Source: Acrocarpospora catenulata
GTDB lineage: Bacteria > Actinomycetota > Actinomycetes > Streptosporangiales > Streptosporangiaceae
Direction: 5' to 3'
Length of the DNA: 42,305 nt
Assembly: GCF_018476525.1 (NCBI RefSeq)
Contig: NZ_JAHCST010000077.1
Coordinates: 1 to 42,305, forward strand
A program made the translations under genes and the position numbers. Below are positions 22,137 through 31,173 of the stretch, one piece after another. Positions within the stretch are counted from its first letter, which is position 1, and each line of letters begins with the position of its first letter. Below the pieces are notes generated by a model that had not been told where the DNA came from, ran no database searches, and saw nothing but the letters and a program-made list of their open reading frames with translations.

Positions 22137-22363
22137 CTAGTGGCCCGTCACGCAACCTTGACCCGGCAATTCGCGGCCCCCGCCCCTCGACCGAATCCGG
22201 GTCAAGGTTCGGAGACGCCCCACTAGCCCACCGGCGGATTCCACCCGCTGGGGGCCCCGTTTTCCGTACGTCAACACGCTTGATCAGCTCCGATTACCGC
22301 CGGTGCCGGATCGGCGATAGGGGCTGACCTGCAACGAAACGCCATGTGCGGAAAAAACGGGTT
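22137..22363. other. Intergenic, no gene seen
   Basis: Apart from the similar words CCTTGACCCGG at 22156-22166 and GGGTCAAGG at 22198-22206, nothing coding is visible. It holds the 3' end of the CHAP transcript. Confidence 0.3.
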
Positions 22364-22987
22364 CTAGCCGCGTATCCGGGCCAGGAGCTTCGTCAGGTAG
22401 CCGCTCCGCTTCATATGTACGGCGATGAGGGCCAGCGGCAGCAGCACGGCACCGATGGAGACGGGCTCGGGCGGAGGGCCGAAAGGCGCGGAGACCGGCT
22501 GGGCGGCCGCCTCGGCCTTCTGCTGGATCTCGCGAACCTTGTCCGGATAGCCATACCCGACGATGGTGTCCTGATCACGGGTCCTGGTCACCACCGCGTT
22601 GGAGATGTTGCCCTCGATCGTCGTGATCGTGGTGGGACTGATGACCGACTTGACCAGCCCGACATGGTCGATGGCGCTGATGTTCTTGGAGCCGCCCCAG
22701 TCGAAGAAGACGACGGCGCCCGGCTTGGGGGTGGTCCCCCAGGCCCCCTGCTTCTCGAACCACCGGGCATGAGCAGGCGTCCAGGCGAACTGGCCGACGA
22801 CGTCAGCCTGCCCGGTCTGGTGAGCGGCCCAGGAGACGAACATGTCACACCAGGCGGCGTTCTTGTATCCGGCCTCCTTGGCGACGTTCTCACCGAACCA
22901 TTCGCCGTACTTGGAGGCGCCGTTCACTTCCGAGTAGCCCAGCTGGGAGCCGGCCATCTCAAGAAGGGCGTCGCTGTAGCTCGTCAT
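22364..22987 (-). CDS. CHAP-domain amidase/endopeptidase with C-terminal membrane tail
   Basis: This is a 207-residue protein. The CHAP catalytic Cys is in YKNAAWCDMFVSWAAHQTG (about residue 47) and the His in ISAIDHVGLVKSV (about 107), with the third residue likely in TTIEGNISN. PKPGAVVFFDWGG is typical. CHAP enzymes cut peptidoglycan peptides or amide bonds. There is no N-terminal signal peptide; instead a C-terminal helix (VSIGAVLLPLALIAVHM, about 176-192) followed by KRSGYLTKLLARIRG may anchor it. How the domain reaches the wall is unclear. A long structured leader precedes the gene. Confidence 0.85.
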   Translation of the reverse strand: MTSYSDALLEMAGSQLGYSEVNGASKYGEWFGENVAKEAGYKNAAWCDMFVSWAAHQTGQADVVGQFAWTPAHARWFEKQGAWGTTPKPGAVVFFDWGGSKNISAIDHVGLVKSVISPTTITTIEGNISNAVVTRTRDQDTIVGYGYPDKVREIQQKAEAAAQPVSAPFGPPPEPVSIGAVLLPLALIAVHMKRSGYLTKLLARIRG

Positions 22988-23077
22988 AGGATCCCAAGGG
23001 CTCCGGCTCAGAAGGCTCCGCGGGCGGCCAGGAGCCGCGAAAGCTTCGCAAGGACCGCGCCGCGGGACGGTCAGCCC

Positions 23078-23190
23078 GGAGTCGCCTGCGTTAGACGGTG
23101 GGTCGGCGTTCGCTTTACCGGCCCACCGAGCGGCGGCTGGCGCGAACCTTGCGGCTTCTTGGGCCGGGCATTAATCCCGACGCCTCCTCC
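23078..23190 (-). promoter_or_regulatory. Structured 5' leader of the CHAP gene, possible c-di-AMP (ydaO-type) riboswitch
   Basis: On the minus strand GGAG...TCG (23190-23178) can pair with CGACTCC (23084-23078), closing a domain that contains a strong CGGCCCA/TGGGCCG hairpin and the single-stranded GTAAAGCGAACGCCGACCC and GTCTAACGCAGGCG. The last words recall the CCGAA...CAGCTAACC...GCAGGCG core of ydaO/c-di-AMP riboswitches, which commonly precede cell-wall hydrolases in actinobacteria. The match is imperfect, so the identity is a suggestion; the structured leader itself is better supported. Confidence 0.38.
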
Positions 23191-23407
23191 AATGTATCCG
23201 GGTTTAAACGCAGGTCAAACGCCTGATGCACATCTTTACCATTTGCCCGGTAAAGGCGAAGAGTCGCGCTCCCAAGCCCCAGTGGTCACAAGAGTCGCAC
23301 GGTGACAGTAATTCTGCTCAGTGGGATACCTCAACAGGCTCTATGCTCATCAATACGTCATGCTCGGACATCCCGGGCGCAACTCCGGCAAAGGACGGGC
23401 ACCCTTC
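23191..23407. other. Divergent promoter region
   Basis: It holds the promoters of the CHAP gene (minus) and of the 23408 gene (plus). One clear hairpin CTTTACC/GGTAAAG lies at 23234-23255. No gene is seen. Confidence 0.4.
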
Positions 23408-24271
23408 ATGTGGCCTCCCCAACAGCCCCAGGGCCAGCCGGGCCCGAACGAGGGTCCCTGGCAGCAGCCGGGTGGGTACCAGCCCCAGCCTCAGCCCGGC
23501 GGCTATCCGCAAGGCGGCGGATACCCTGGCAGTGGGTACAACCCCCAAGGTCAGAGCGGACCCCAAGGTCAGGGCGGATATCCGCAGGGCGCCTATCCGA
23601 ACCAGTGGGGGTCACAGCCGCCCATCCCGCCCAAGCGCAAGTCGCTGACCGGCTGGGTGGTGGCCGCGGTCGCGGTGGTCGTGGTCGCCGCGGTGGTCAT
23701 CGTGTCGGTGATCGTTAGCTCCGACAGCGAGACCGGCGGTGGCACGGCGTCCAGCCCGACCTCCGAGAGCTCCGAAGCCGCCACCGAGGAGACCACGGAC
23801 AACACCGAGAACGCCACCGACCAGCCGGTGGCCGAGGGCCAGGTCGTCAAGGCGGCCGACAACTCCAGCCAGGTGACCGTGCCGGACAGCTGGCGCACGC
23901 TGAAGCTCAACGACGAGGCCGAGATCCAGCTCGGCAATCCGGGCGACGAGCAGTACCTGGTGGTGCTGACCGAGCCGCAGGCCGACTTCAACCTGGATCT
24001 CGCCGGGTACGCGAAGATCATCATCGACCAGATGTCGAACAACCTGAGCGACCCGAAGGTCTCCTCTCCCCGGCGCATCCGGGTCGGGCAGGCGTCCGCG
24101 CTGGAGTACGAGATCCACGGCACCGCCTCCGGGGTGAAGGTGGCGTACTGGGTGACGCTGGTCGAAGGGGCCGACAACTACCACCAGGTGATCACCTGGA
24201 CGCTGGAGTCGAAGGCGCAGGAGCACGCCTCCGCGCTGCGGCAGATCACCCAGACCTTCCAGGGCACCTGA
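23408..24271 (+). CDS. Single-pass membrane protein with Pro/Gln/Gly-rich cytosolic tail
   Basis: The 287-residue protein begins MWPPQQPQGQPGPNEG; about 80 residues of low-complexity Pro/Gln/Gly/Tyr repeats (PQGGGYPGSGYNPQGQ style) are followed by KRKSLTGW and one membrane helix (about 83-105). Outside lies a Ser/Thr/Glu-rich stalk and a domain with VTVPDSWRTLKLNDEAEIQLG and YHQVITWTLESK, like lipoprotein LpqN or DUF-type ligand-binding folds. Such Pro-rich tails are frequent on actinobacterial envelope proteins. Function unknown. The start at ATG 23408 follows AAAGGACGG at 11-nt spacing; upstream sequence is not protein-like. Confidence 0.75.
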   Translation: MWPPQQPQGQPGPNEGPWQQPGGYQPQPQPGGYPQGGGYPGSGYNPQGQSGPQGQGGYPQGAYPNQWGSQPPIPPKRKSLTGWVVAAVAVVVVAAVVIVSVIVSSDSETGGGTASSPTSESSEAATEETTDNTENATDQPVAEGQVVKAADNSSQVTVPDSWRTLKLNDEAEIQLGNPGDEQYLVVLTEPQADFNLDLAGYAKIIIDQMSNNLSDPKVSSPRRIRVGQASALEYEIHGTASGVKVAYWVTLVEGADNYHQVITWTLESKAQEHASALRQITQTFQGT

Positions 24272-24286
24272 CGCTCAAGCCTCATC

Positions 24287-24319
24287 AACCAGGACGTGGC
24301 CCATGGCCGCGTCCTGGTT
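24287..24319 (+). terminator. Terminator of the 23408 gene
   Basis: AACCAGGACG/CGTCCTGGTT arms with an inner GGCC/GGCC extension, 15 nt after the stop codon and followed by a T-rich CTGTGTTC. Confidence 0.7.
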
Positions 24320-24525
24320 CTGTGTTCAGGGGGAGCACCACGGCATATCGCTCGCCGCGGCCCTGACGGCGTAGGCCGAGGCCGTCCCGCCGCGCGGTGC
24401 CGCCGACGAATCCTCTGGGTGGCCGGGCGAAAGCACGCGAATCGGCTCCCCGGGTCGGGCGAGGTGACCGGCTTGACCCCTATCCTGGCCACGGCTGATC
24501 GGAATCCACCGAAAGAGGGTATTTC

Positions 24526-25182
24526 GTGACATCTCAGCTGGGGGCCAGCGATCGCACACGGTTGCGGCGCATGAAGGAGCGGGAGCGGTCCGAGCGCGCC
24601 GACCTCGACGCCGTACTGGCCGCAGGGTTCGTCTGCCACCTCGGAGCGGTGGTGGACGGCACGGTCATGGTGGTGCCGACCGTGTACGGGGCCACTGCGG
24701 ACACGCTCTACCTGCACGGATCGGTCGCCAGCCGGAGCCTGGTCGCAGCGCCGGCGCAGACGGTCTGCGTGACGGTCACCCATGTGGACGGGCTGGTGCT
24801 CGCACGTTCGGTCTTCGAGCACAGCGTCAACTACCGATGCGCCATGATCTACGGCGTCCCCCGGCTGGTCACCTCGGACGAGGAGAAGCTGACCGGGCTC
24901 CGGGTGGTGACCGAGCAGTGCGCGCCCGGACAGTGGGACTACGTACGGCGTCCCACCCGCAAGGAACTGGCCGCCACCAGCCTGCTGGCGCTCTCCCTCG
25001 ACGAGGCTTCCGTCAAGATTCGTACGGGACCGCCGGACGACGGGGACGGCCCCGACGCGGAACTGGGCCTCTGGGCCGGGATCGCCCCCCTGGTCACCAC
25101 CTGGGGGGAGCCGATTCCCGACCCTCTCCTCCCTGCCGACCTCCCTGTTCCGAGCCACCTGCGCAACGCGTTCGCCCGATAG
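24526..25182 (+). CDS. Pyridoxamine 5'-phosphate oxidase-family protein (FMN split barrel)
   Basis: This is a 218-residue cytosolic protein of the Pyridox_ox_2/NimA-like branch. FVCHLGAVVDGTVMVVPTVYGATADTLYLHGSVAS is the typical first half of the FMN-binding split barrel, with RSLVAAPAQTVCVTVTHVDGLVLARS forming the next strands and SVNYRCAMIYGVPRLV the dimer region. The conserved H in YLHGS and the S/R that follows contact FMN phosphate. A nitroreductase or F420/FMN-linked activity is possible; the substrate is unknown. GTG 24526 has AGAGGG upstream. It is convergent with the GntR gene, 8 bp apart. Confidence 0.82.
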   Translation: MTSQLGASDRTRLRRMKERERSERADLDAVLAAGFVCHLGAVVDGTVMVVPTVYGATADTLYLHGSVASRSLVAAPAQTVCVTVTHVDGLVLARSVFEHSVNYRCAMIYGVPRLVTSDEEKLTGLRVVTEQCAPGQWDYVRRPTRKELAATSLLALSLDEASVKIRTGPPDDGDGPDAELGLWAGIAPLVTTWGEPIPDPLLPADLPVPSHLRNAFAR

Positions 25183-25190
25183 GGAAGGGG

Positions 25191-25925
25191 TCAGGCCTCA
25201 CCGTCCAGGGTCGGCAGCAACCGGGCCGCCGCGCTACGCATGTGGCGGTTCATCGCCTCGGCCGCCACCTCCGGGTCGCGGGCCTCGATGCCGACCAGGA
25301 TCGCCCGGTGCTCGGCCAGCGTGAGCTTCGCGTGGTCGCTGTCGCTGAGCGCGCGCTCCACCCACACCCGGATCAGCGACCGCACACTCTGCAGGATGTC
25401 GCGCAGCAGCACGTTGTCGGCCGCGGCGGCGAGTTCCTGGTGGAAGAGCATGTCCGCCGTCACGAACCGGTGGAAGTCGTCGATGCTCTGTTCCATCGTC
25501 TCGGTGTGGCCGGCCAGCACCCGCAGGGACGCCTCGGTGGCGTGGACCGCCGCCAGCCGGGCGGCCTGGGTCTCCAGGCCGTGGCGGACCTCGATGAGCT
25601 CGCGGGTCTTCTCTGAGCGCAGCAGGATGCCCCACGACAGGGTTTGGGGCAGCAACTCTGAGGTGCTGCCGCTGAGGTAGGTGCCGGAGCCGGCGCGTAC
25701 CGTGACAATGCCGAGGATTTCCAGGGCGGCGAGCGCCTCCCGTACAGCCGAACGGCCGACGCCCATGAGGGTCGCGAGCTGGCGCTCTGGGGGGAGCCTG
25801 GCGCCTTCGGGGACGGCTCCGCTGGCGATGTAGTCCAGCAACCGCCGCGTGACCTCGGCCATGGCGGTGGAGCTCTTGATGGTGCCGCCGAGCGCGGCGC
25901 TCAGACCCTCCGATGGGTTGCCCAT
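25191..25925 (-). CDS. FadR-subfamily GntR regulator of the sugar operon
   Basis: This is a 244-residue regulator. The winged HTH is LPPERQLATLMGVGRSAVREALAALEILGIV followed by the wing VTVRAGSGTYLSG. The C-terminal FCD-type all-helical domain carries metal/ligand residues in HRFVTADMLFHQELAAAADN and LAEHRAILVGIEARD. It is divergent from the sugar operon, so it most likely represses that operon and itself. The intervening 122 bp contain three evenly spaced GGTNNACC boxes that fit FadR-type operators. Ligand: probably an intermediate of the pathway. ATG 25925 is in frame with the family N-terminus. Confidence 0.9.
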   Translation of the reverse strand: MGNPSEGLSAALGGTIKSSTAMAEVTRRLLDYIASGAVPEGARLPPERQLATLMGVGRSAVREALAALEILGIVTVRAGSGTYLSGSTSELLPQTLSWGILLRSEKTRELIEVRHGLETQAARLAAVHATEASLRVLAGHTETMEQSIDDFHRFVTADMLFHQELAAAADNVLLRDILQSVRSLIRVWVERALSDSDHAKLTLAEHRAILVGIEARDPEVAAEAMNRHMRSAAARLLPTLDGEA

Positions 25926-25943
25926 GGCTTAATCCTAGCAACC

Positions 25944-25983
25944 GGTCGACCAAAAAATTGGTCAACCGGTTGACTGGTAGACC
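25944..25983. promoter_or_regulatory. Three GGTNNACC operators at 16-bp period
   Basis: GGTCGACC (25944-25951), GGTCAACC (25960-25967) and GGTAGACC (25976-25983) are exactly 16 bp apart. The first two also form an inverted repeat ACCGGTCGACCAA...TTGGTCAACCGGT with one mismatch. They resemble FadR/GntR operators (TGGTNNNACCA) and lie just upstream of the regulator start, in the divergent promoter. Confidence 0.75.
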
Positions 25984-26047
25984 AATTCTCATGACGATGG
26001 GGTTACCAGTTCATTGCGGGGGGCCGTGATAAGGAGATGCCACAGCC

Positions 26048-27409
26048 ATGACGTCGATGGCCCGCACCGCGGGCGCAGTTGAGAGGTCCGCGATCCGCAA
26101 GGTCACCCTGCGGCTCGTCCCGTTCGTCGCGTTGATGTTCTTCATCAACTACCTGGACCGCACCGCGATCGGCTTCGCGGGGCCGAACGGGATGAGTGAG
26201 GGTCTGGGCCTGACGGCGGCCCAGTTCGGGTTCGCCTCCGGCATCTTCTTCCTCGGCTACATTCTGCTCGAAGTGCCGAGCAACATGGCCCTGCACCGGT
26301 TCGGCGCCCGCAAGTGGCTGGCCCGGATCATGGTGACCTGGGGCATCGTGGCCGTGCTGTTCACCTGGGTGCAGTCGTACGTGCAGCTGTCCGCCCTGCG
26401 GTTCCTGCTGGGCGTGGCCGAGGCCGGGTTCTTCCCCGGCGCGATCCTCTTCCTCAGCCTCTGGGTGCCCGCACGCTACCGCAGCCGGGTGCTCGGCCTG
26501 TTCTACCTCTCCCAGCCGCTGACCACGGTGCTCGGCGCGCCCCTCGCCGGCTGGCTGATCAGCCACGACGGCCTGTTCTTCGGGCTCGACGGCTGGCGCT
26601 TCATGTTCTTCGGCGTCGGCCTGCCCGCCGTGGTCGTCGGCGTGATCGCCTGGTTCTACCTGGTCGACTCGCCGCAGCAGGCCCGCTGGCTGACCCCCGA
26701 CGAGAAGGAGTGGCTGACCGCGGAGCTGGCCGCCGAGAACGCCGGCAAGACCAGCGGCCGGACCAGGCACGGCGCGGGCGCGCTGCGCGCCGCCTTCGGC
26801 AGCGGCCGGGTCTGGACCCTGTCGTTGATCTACTTCGGGTTCGTGTACGGCCTGTACGCCCTGGCCTTCTTCCTGCCGACCATCATCTCCGGCTTCCAGG
26901 AGCAGTTCGGCGTCACCTTCGGCCTGGTGCAGAAGGGCCTGATCACCGCGATCCCGTACCTGCCCGCCGCGCTGGCGCTGTTCCTGGCGACGCGGCACGC
27001 CACCCGGCACGGGGTGCACACCGGGCACATCGCCATCCCGGCCGTACTGGGGGCCGTCAGCATCCCGCTCGCCCTGTTCGCCGGCTCCCCCACGGCGACC
27101 GTGCTGGTCCTCACGGTCACCGCCTGTTCGATCTTCGCCGCGCTGCCCAACTTCTGGACGGTGCCCACCCAGTTCCTGACCGGGGCCGCCGCCGCGGCCG
27201 GCATCGCCCTGATCAACACCATGGGCAACGTCGCGGGCTTCGCGGCTCCCTATGTCACCGGGTGGCTGGCCGACCTCAACGGCGGCGACTACAAGGTGGC
27301 GTTCTTCATGGTCGGCGCGTTCATGCTGCTGTCGGCCGTCCTCATGGTGCTGCTCGGCAGGCAGGAGCGCGTCGGCAGCGACGACCCGCCCGTGCCGGTC
27401 GGCCGCTGA
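26048..27409 (+). CDS. MFS transporter, anion:cation symporter type
   Basis: This is a 453-residue protein with 12 membrane helices. It starts with VERSAIRKVTLRLVPFVALMFFINYLDRTAIGFA, where the NYLDR motif in helix 1 is typical of the ACS family (phthalate, tartrate, glucarate and related carboxylate permeases). GFASGIFFLGYILLEVPSN and RFLLGVAEAGFFPG are also conserved. It should import the operon's substrate; ACS members favour sugar acids over neutral polyols, which bears on the pathway. AAGGAG lies 11 nt before ATG 26048; ATG 26057 is an alternative. The kinase gene follows after 17 bp. Confidence 0.88.
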   Translation: MTSMARTAGAVERSAIRKVTLRLVPFVALMFFINYLDRTAIGFAGPNGMSEGLGLTAAQFGFASGIFFLGYILLEVPSNMALHRFGARKWLARIMVTWGIVAVLFTWVQSYVQLSALRFLLGVAEAGFFPGAILFLSLWVPARYRSRVLGLFYLSQPLTTVLGAPLAGWLISHDGLFFGLDGWRFMFFGVGLPAVVVGVIAWFYLVDSPQQARWLTPDEKEWLTAELAAENAGKTSGRTRHGAGALRAAFGSGRVWTLSLIYFGFVYGLYALAFFLPTIISGFQEQFGVTFGLVQKGLITAIPYLPAALALFLATRHATRHGVHTGHIAIPAVLGAVSIPLALFAGSPTATVLVLTVTACSIFAALPNFWTVPTQFLTGAAAAAGIALINTMGNVAGFAAPYVTGWLADLNGGDYKVAFFMVGAFMLLSAVLMVLLGRQERVGSDDPPVPVGR

Positions 27410-27426
27410 AGCAGGGAGGCTCACGG

Positions 27427-29172
27427 ATGACCCGCTTGTTCAACGACCCGGCGGTCTTCGCCGACGAGATGATCGAGGGCTTCGCCGCCGCCCACGACCA
27501 CCGGGTACGGCTGGCGCCGGGCGGAGTGGTGCGCAGGGACGGCACGCCACCCGGGCGGGTCGCCGTGGTGACCGGCGGCGGATCGGGGCACTACCCGGCC
27601 TTCGCCGGCCTGGTCGGCCCTGGCCTGGCCGACGGCGCCGTGGTCGGCAACGTGTTCGCCTCGCCGTCCGCCCAGCAGGTGGTCTCGGTCGCCCAGGCCG
27701 TGCACGCGGGCGCGGGCGTGCTGCTGACCTACGGCAACTACGCCGGGGACCGGCTCAACTTCGACGCCGCCCAGGAACGGCTGCGCGAGGCGGGCGTCGC
27801 GGTGGAGACGGTCAGGGTGACCGACGACATCTACAGCGCCCCCGACTCCGAGCGTGACCGGCGCCGGGGCATCGCCGGCGACCTGGTCGTCTTCAAGGTC
27901 GCCGGGGCCGCCGCGGCCGAGGGGCGCCCGCTGGCCGAGGTCGCCCTGCTCGCGCGCCGGGCCAACGACCGCACCCGCACCATGGGCGTGGCCTTCTCCG
28001 GCTGCACCCTGCCCGGCGCGGCCGAGCCGCTGTTCACCGTGCCCGCGGGCCGGATGGCCGTGGGCCTCGGCATCCACGGCGAGCCCGGCTTCGAGGAGAC
28101 CGCGCTGCCGACCGCCGACGGACTGGCCGAGCTGCTGGTCTCCCGGCTGCTCGCCGAACTGCCCGGCGACGTGGCCCAGGCCGCGGGCGGGCGGGTCGCC
28201 GTCCTGCTCAACGGGCTGGGCACGGTCGCGCAGGAGGAGCTGTTCGTCGTCTACCGCCGCGTCCGCGCGCTGCTGACGGAGGCCGGCGTCACCGCCGTCG
28301 CCCCCGAGGTCGGCGAGGTGTGCACGAGCTTCGACATGGCCGGCGTCTCACTGACCCTGGCCTGGCTGGACGAGGAGCTGGAGCGCCTCTGGCTCGCCCC
28401 GGCCGACACTCCGGCCTTCCGCCGGGGCGTGGTGACTCCCGCCCTAACCGCCGCCCCGGCGGAGGAAGCGACCCCGGTGGTCCAAAAAACCACCGGGGTC
28501 ACCGCCGACGAGGAGTCGTGGCGGGCCGCGGCCACCGTCGTCCGGCTGCTGGCCGCCGTCGAGGCCACGATCGACGCGCACGCCGACGAACTCGGCCGGA
28601 TCGACGCGGTGGCCGGGGACGGCGACCACGGCATCGGCATGCGGCGGGGCGCCCGCGCGGCCGCCGCCGCCGGGCGGGAGGCCCACGACCGGGGGGCGGG
28701 AGCCGGAACCGTCCTGGTCGCCGCCGCCGACGCCTGGGCCGACCGGGCCGGCGGCACCTCCGGCGCCCTGTGGGGGGTCGGACTGCGGCGGGCGGGCCAG
28801 GCCCTCGGCGACACCGGCCGCCCGTCGGCCGCCACGCTGGCCCGCGCCCTGCACGCCGCCGCGAACGCCGTCCAGGCCGCCGGGGGCGCCCAGGTCGGCG
28901 ACAAGACGCTGGTGGACGTGCTGATCCCGCTGGCCGAGGCGTACGACGCGGCCATCGGCGACGGTCTTTCCCCCACCGACGCCTTCGGCGCCGCCGCGCA
29001 GGCCGCGGAGAAGGCCGCCAACGACACCCGCAACCTGCTGCCCCGCATGGGCCGGGCCCGCCCGCACGCCGAACGCAGCCTCGGCACCCCCGACGCGGGG
29101 GCCGTCTCCCTCAGCCTCGTGGCCCAGGCCGTGCATGCCGTACTCACTGAACAGAAGGTGGAACATCCATGA
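27427..29172 (+). CDS. Dihydroxyacetone-kinase-family sugar kinase (DhaK-DhaL fusion), probable erythrulose-type kinase
   Basis: This is a 581-residue ATP-dependent kinase. DhaK part (1-330): [20 protein letters not shown], and [12 protein letters not shown] carrying the His that binds the ketose carbonyl covalently. DhaL part (370-575): [18 protein letters not shown], with the Asp residues that chelate ATP-Mg, and [12 protein letters not shown]. The GHYPAF variant in place of GHEPAH is seen in L-/D-erythrulose and related kinases, not in DHA kinases proper. With TIM- and RpiB-like genes directly after it, the product is probably a tetrulose phosphate. GGGAGG precedes ATG 27427 by 8 nt. Confidence 0.85.
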   Translation: MTRLFNDPAVFADEMIEGFAAAHDHRVRLAPGGVVRRDGTPPGRVAVVTGGGSGHYPAFAGLVGPGLADGAVVGNVFASPSAQQVVSVAQAVHAGAGVLLTYGNYAGDRLNFDAAQERLREAGVAVETVRVTDDIYSAPDSERDRRRGIAGDLVVFKVAGAAAAEGRPLAEVALLARRANDRTRTMGVAFSGCTLPGAAEPLFTVPAGRMAVGLGIHGEPGFEETALPTADGLAELLVSRLLAELPGDVAQAAGGRVAVLLNGLGTVAQEELFVVYRRVRALLTEAGVTAVAPEVGEVCTSFDMAGVSLTLAWLDEELERLWLAPADTPAFRRGVVTPALTAAPAEEATPVVQKTTGVTADEESWRAAATVVRLLAAVEATIDAHADELGRIDAVAGDGDHGIGMRRGARAAAAAGREAHDRGAGAGTVLVAAADAWADRAGGTSGALWGVGLRRAGQALGDTGRPSAATLARALHAAANAVQAAGGAQVGDKTLVDVLIPLAEAYDAAIGDGLSPTDAFGAAAQAAEKAANDTRNLLPRMGRARPHAERSLGTPDAGAVSLSLVAQAVHAVLTEQKVEHP

Positions 29173-29630
29173 GCAAGCTCCGCATCGTCGTCGGCGCGGA
29201 CGACGCCGGCTTCGCCTACAAGGAGGCGCTCAAGGCGGATCTGAAGGAGAACGACCGGGTCGAATCGGTCTTCGACGTCTCGGACGACCCGGAGCAGCCC
29301 TACCCGGACGTCGCTATCGCGGCGGCCGAACTGGTCGCCACCGGGCGCGCCGACCGGGCCCTGCTGATCTGCGGCACCGGTCTCGGCGTGGCCATCGCCG
29401 CCAACAAGGTGGCCGGGATCCGCGCGGTGACCGCGCACGACAGCTTCTCCGTGGAACGGTCGGTGCTCAGCAACAACGCCCAGGTGCTCACCTTCGGGCA
29501 GCGCGTCATCGGGCTGGAGCTGGCCCGGCGGCTGGCCAGGGAGTGGCTGACCTACGAGTTCGACGACACCTCCGCCTCGGCGGGCAAGGTCGGGCGAATC
29601 ACGGCGTACGAGGACCGGAGCGCCTCGTGA
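29169..29630 (+). CDS. RpiB-family sugar-phosphate isomerase (EryI/DerI-like)
   Basis: This 153-residue protein is a ribose-5-phosphate isomerase B fold. The catalytic Cys is in [18 protein letters not shown] and the base/anion-binding residues in [23 protein letters not shown]. In tetrose pathways this family converts D-erythrulose 4-phosphate to D-erythrose 4-phosphate; the neighbourhood suggests that role more than ribose isomerisation. ATG 29169 overlaps the kinase stop (ATGA) and its own stop overlaps the next GTG, so translation is coupled. Confidence 0.85.
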   Translation: MSKLRIVVGADDAGFAYKEALKADLKENDRVESVFDVSDDPEQPYPDVAIAAAELVATGRADRALLICGTGLGVAIAANKVAGIRAVTAHDSFSVERSVLSNNAQVLTFGQRVIGLELARRLAREWLTYEFDDTSASAGKVGRITAYEDRSAS

Positions 29631-30388
29631 CCCTGACCATCGGGGTCAGCCTGAAGATGTACTTCGGCTACGACCAGACCGTGCGCTGGTGCCGTACGGT
29701 CGCCGACCGGCTGGGCGGCCATCCGGCGCTGCGCGGCGGCGGGGCGCGGCTGTTCGTGCTGCCCGCCTTTCCCGCCATCGCCCCGGCCGCCGCCGCCTTC
29801 CGGGACACCCCGATCGCGGTCGGCGCGCAGAACCTCAGCGCGGCCGACTCCGGCGCCTTCACCGGCGAGGTGAGCGGCGCGATGGTCCGCGAGGCCGGCG
29901 CCCGGTACGTCGAGGTCGGCCACGCCGAACGCCGCGCCCTGTTCGGCGAGGACGAGTCGACCGTCGCCGCCAAGACGGCCGCGGCGCTGCGCAACGGCCT
30001 GGTCCCGGTCCTTTGCCTGGGCGAGGACCGCCGCATGCCCGCCGCGGACGCCGCCGCCGAGTGCGTAAGGCAACTCTCCTCCGCGTTGCACGCCGCCGAC
30101 CGGCAGGGGCTCGGGGGAATGGTGGTCGTCGCGTACGAGCCGGTCTGGGCGATCGGCGCCGAGCGGCCGGCGGGCGAGGACCACATCACGGCGGTCTGCG
30201 CGGTGCTCCGGCAGGCCGTAACGGCCCGCCACGGACGGGCCGGCAGCACCGTGATCTACGGCGGCAGCGCCGGTCCCGGCCTGCTGACCCGGGTCGCCGG
30301 GGCGGTCGACGGCCTGTTCCTCGGCCGGTTCGCGCACGACCCCGGCGCGCTGGAATCGGTGATCGACGAGGCGGGGGCGCTGGCGTGA
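29627..30388 (+). CDS. Triose-phosphate-isomerase-like sugar-phosphate isomerase (EryH-like)
   Basis: This is a 253-residue TIM barrel. The catalytic triad is seen as Lys in GVSLKMYFG, His in [15 protein letters not shown] and Glu in [16 protein letters not shown]; the phosphate loop is [12 protein letters not shown]. It differs from housekeeping TpiA by SLKMY in place of NWKMN and by the operon setting. EryH-type enzymes interconvert L-erythrulose 1-phosphate and D-erythrulose 4-phosphate, which would link the kinase to the RpiB-like enzyme. GTG 29627 overlaps the preceding TGA; its stop overlaps the next GTG at 30385. Confidence 0.85.
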   Translation: MTLTIGVSLKMYFGYDQTVRWCRTVADRLGGHPALRGGGARLFVLPAFPAIAPAAAAFRDTPIAVGAQNLSAADSGAFTGEVSGAMVREAGARYVEVGHAERRALFGEDESTVAAKTAAALRNGLVPVLCLGEDRRMPAADAAAECVRQLSSALHAADRQGLGGMVVVAYEPVWAIGAERPAGEDHITAVCAVLRQAVTARHGRAGSTVIYGGSAGPGLLTRVAGAVDGLFLGRFAHDPGALESVIDEAGALA

Positions 30389-31173
30389 CGATCGGCCTGA
30401 GCACCTACGCCTTCTTCTGGCAGTGGCACCAGAGCAACCCGGCGCCACTCGACCTGGCCGCCATGGTCGACCGCACCGCCGACCTCGGCGCCGGGTTGTT
30501 CCAGATCTGCGACTACCCCCTCATCGAGTCCTTCGACGGCGCCGCCCTGACCGCCCTCCGGCGGCACGCCGCCCGGCGCGGAGTCGCCCTCGAACTCGGC
30601 ACCCGGGGCGTCACCCCAGCCCACCTGGCCCGCTACCTGGACCTGGCGAAGGCGCTGGACGTCACCCTGGTGCGCAGCATGATCCCCGCGTCCGAGCGCG
30701 ACCGGGCCGTCGACCTGCTGCGGGAGAGCGTGCCCGGCTACGCGCAGGCCGGGGTGACCCTCGCCCTGGAGACCTACGAGCAGGTGCCGACACCCCTGCT
30801 GGTGGACATCGTGGCCGCCGTCGGCTCACCCGCCCTGGGCATCTGCCTCGACCCGGCCAACTGCGTGGCCGCCCTGGAACACCCGGCCGACACGATCCGG
30901 CGCGCCGCGCCGTGGGTGCGCAACATCCACGTCAAGGACTTCGCCTTCACCCGCGCGGACGGCTGGGTCGGCTTCCAGCTGACCGGCTGCCCGCTCGGCG
31001 AGGGGCTGCTCGACTACGCGTACCTGATGGCCACCGTCGACCCCGCCGGGCGCGGGATCAACCAGGTCATCGAGCACTGGTTGCCGTGGCAGGGCGACAG
31101 CCCCGGCACGTGCGCCCTGGAGAACCGCTGGACCGCCGCCAACCTGAACACCCTGAGGAGCTGGAACACATGA
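30385..31173 (+). CDS. Sugar phosphate isomerase/epimerase-like TIM barrel
   Basis: This 262-residue protein is of the xylose-isomerase-like AP-endonuclease 2 superfamily. Metal ligands are expected at Glu in TLALETYEQVP (about residue 130), Asp in GICLDPANC, His in RNIHVKDFAF, and a final Glu in QVIEHWLPW. The N-terminus [15 protein letters not shown] fits the first strand. Such enzymes isomerise or epimerise free sugars or sugar acids. Here it could act on the branched or C4 substrate before phosphorylation. It starts at GTG 30385 inside the previous stop and ends inside the next ATG (ATGA), so it belongs firmly to the operon. Confidence 0.82.
   Translation: MTIGLSTYAFFWQWHQSNPAPLDLAAMVDRTADLGAGLFQICDYPLIESFDGAALTALRRHAARRGVALELGTRGVTPAHLARYLDLAKALDVTLVRSMIPASERDRAVDLLRESVPGYAQAGVTLALETYEQVPTPLLVDIVAAVGSPALGICLDPANCVAALEHPADTIRRAAPWVRNIHVKDFAFTRADGWVGFQLTGCPLGEGLLDYAYLMATVDPAGRGINQVIEHWLPWQGDSPGTCALENRWTAANLNTLRSWNT

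Noticed and set aside
26003-27424. Minus-strand open frame of 473 codons opposite the MFS gene
   Set aside because: Gly/Gln/Glu/His-rich composition, no motif, and fully antisense to a clear 12-helix transporter.
26314-27426. Extension of the kinase upstream into a 952-residue protein
   Set aside because: The extra N-terminus is the Arg/Pro-rich out-of-frame reading of the transporter. ATG 27427 has its own GGGAGG site and begins family-like sequence.
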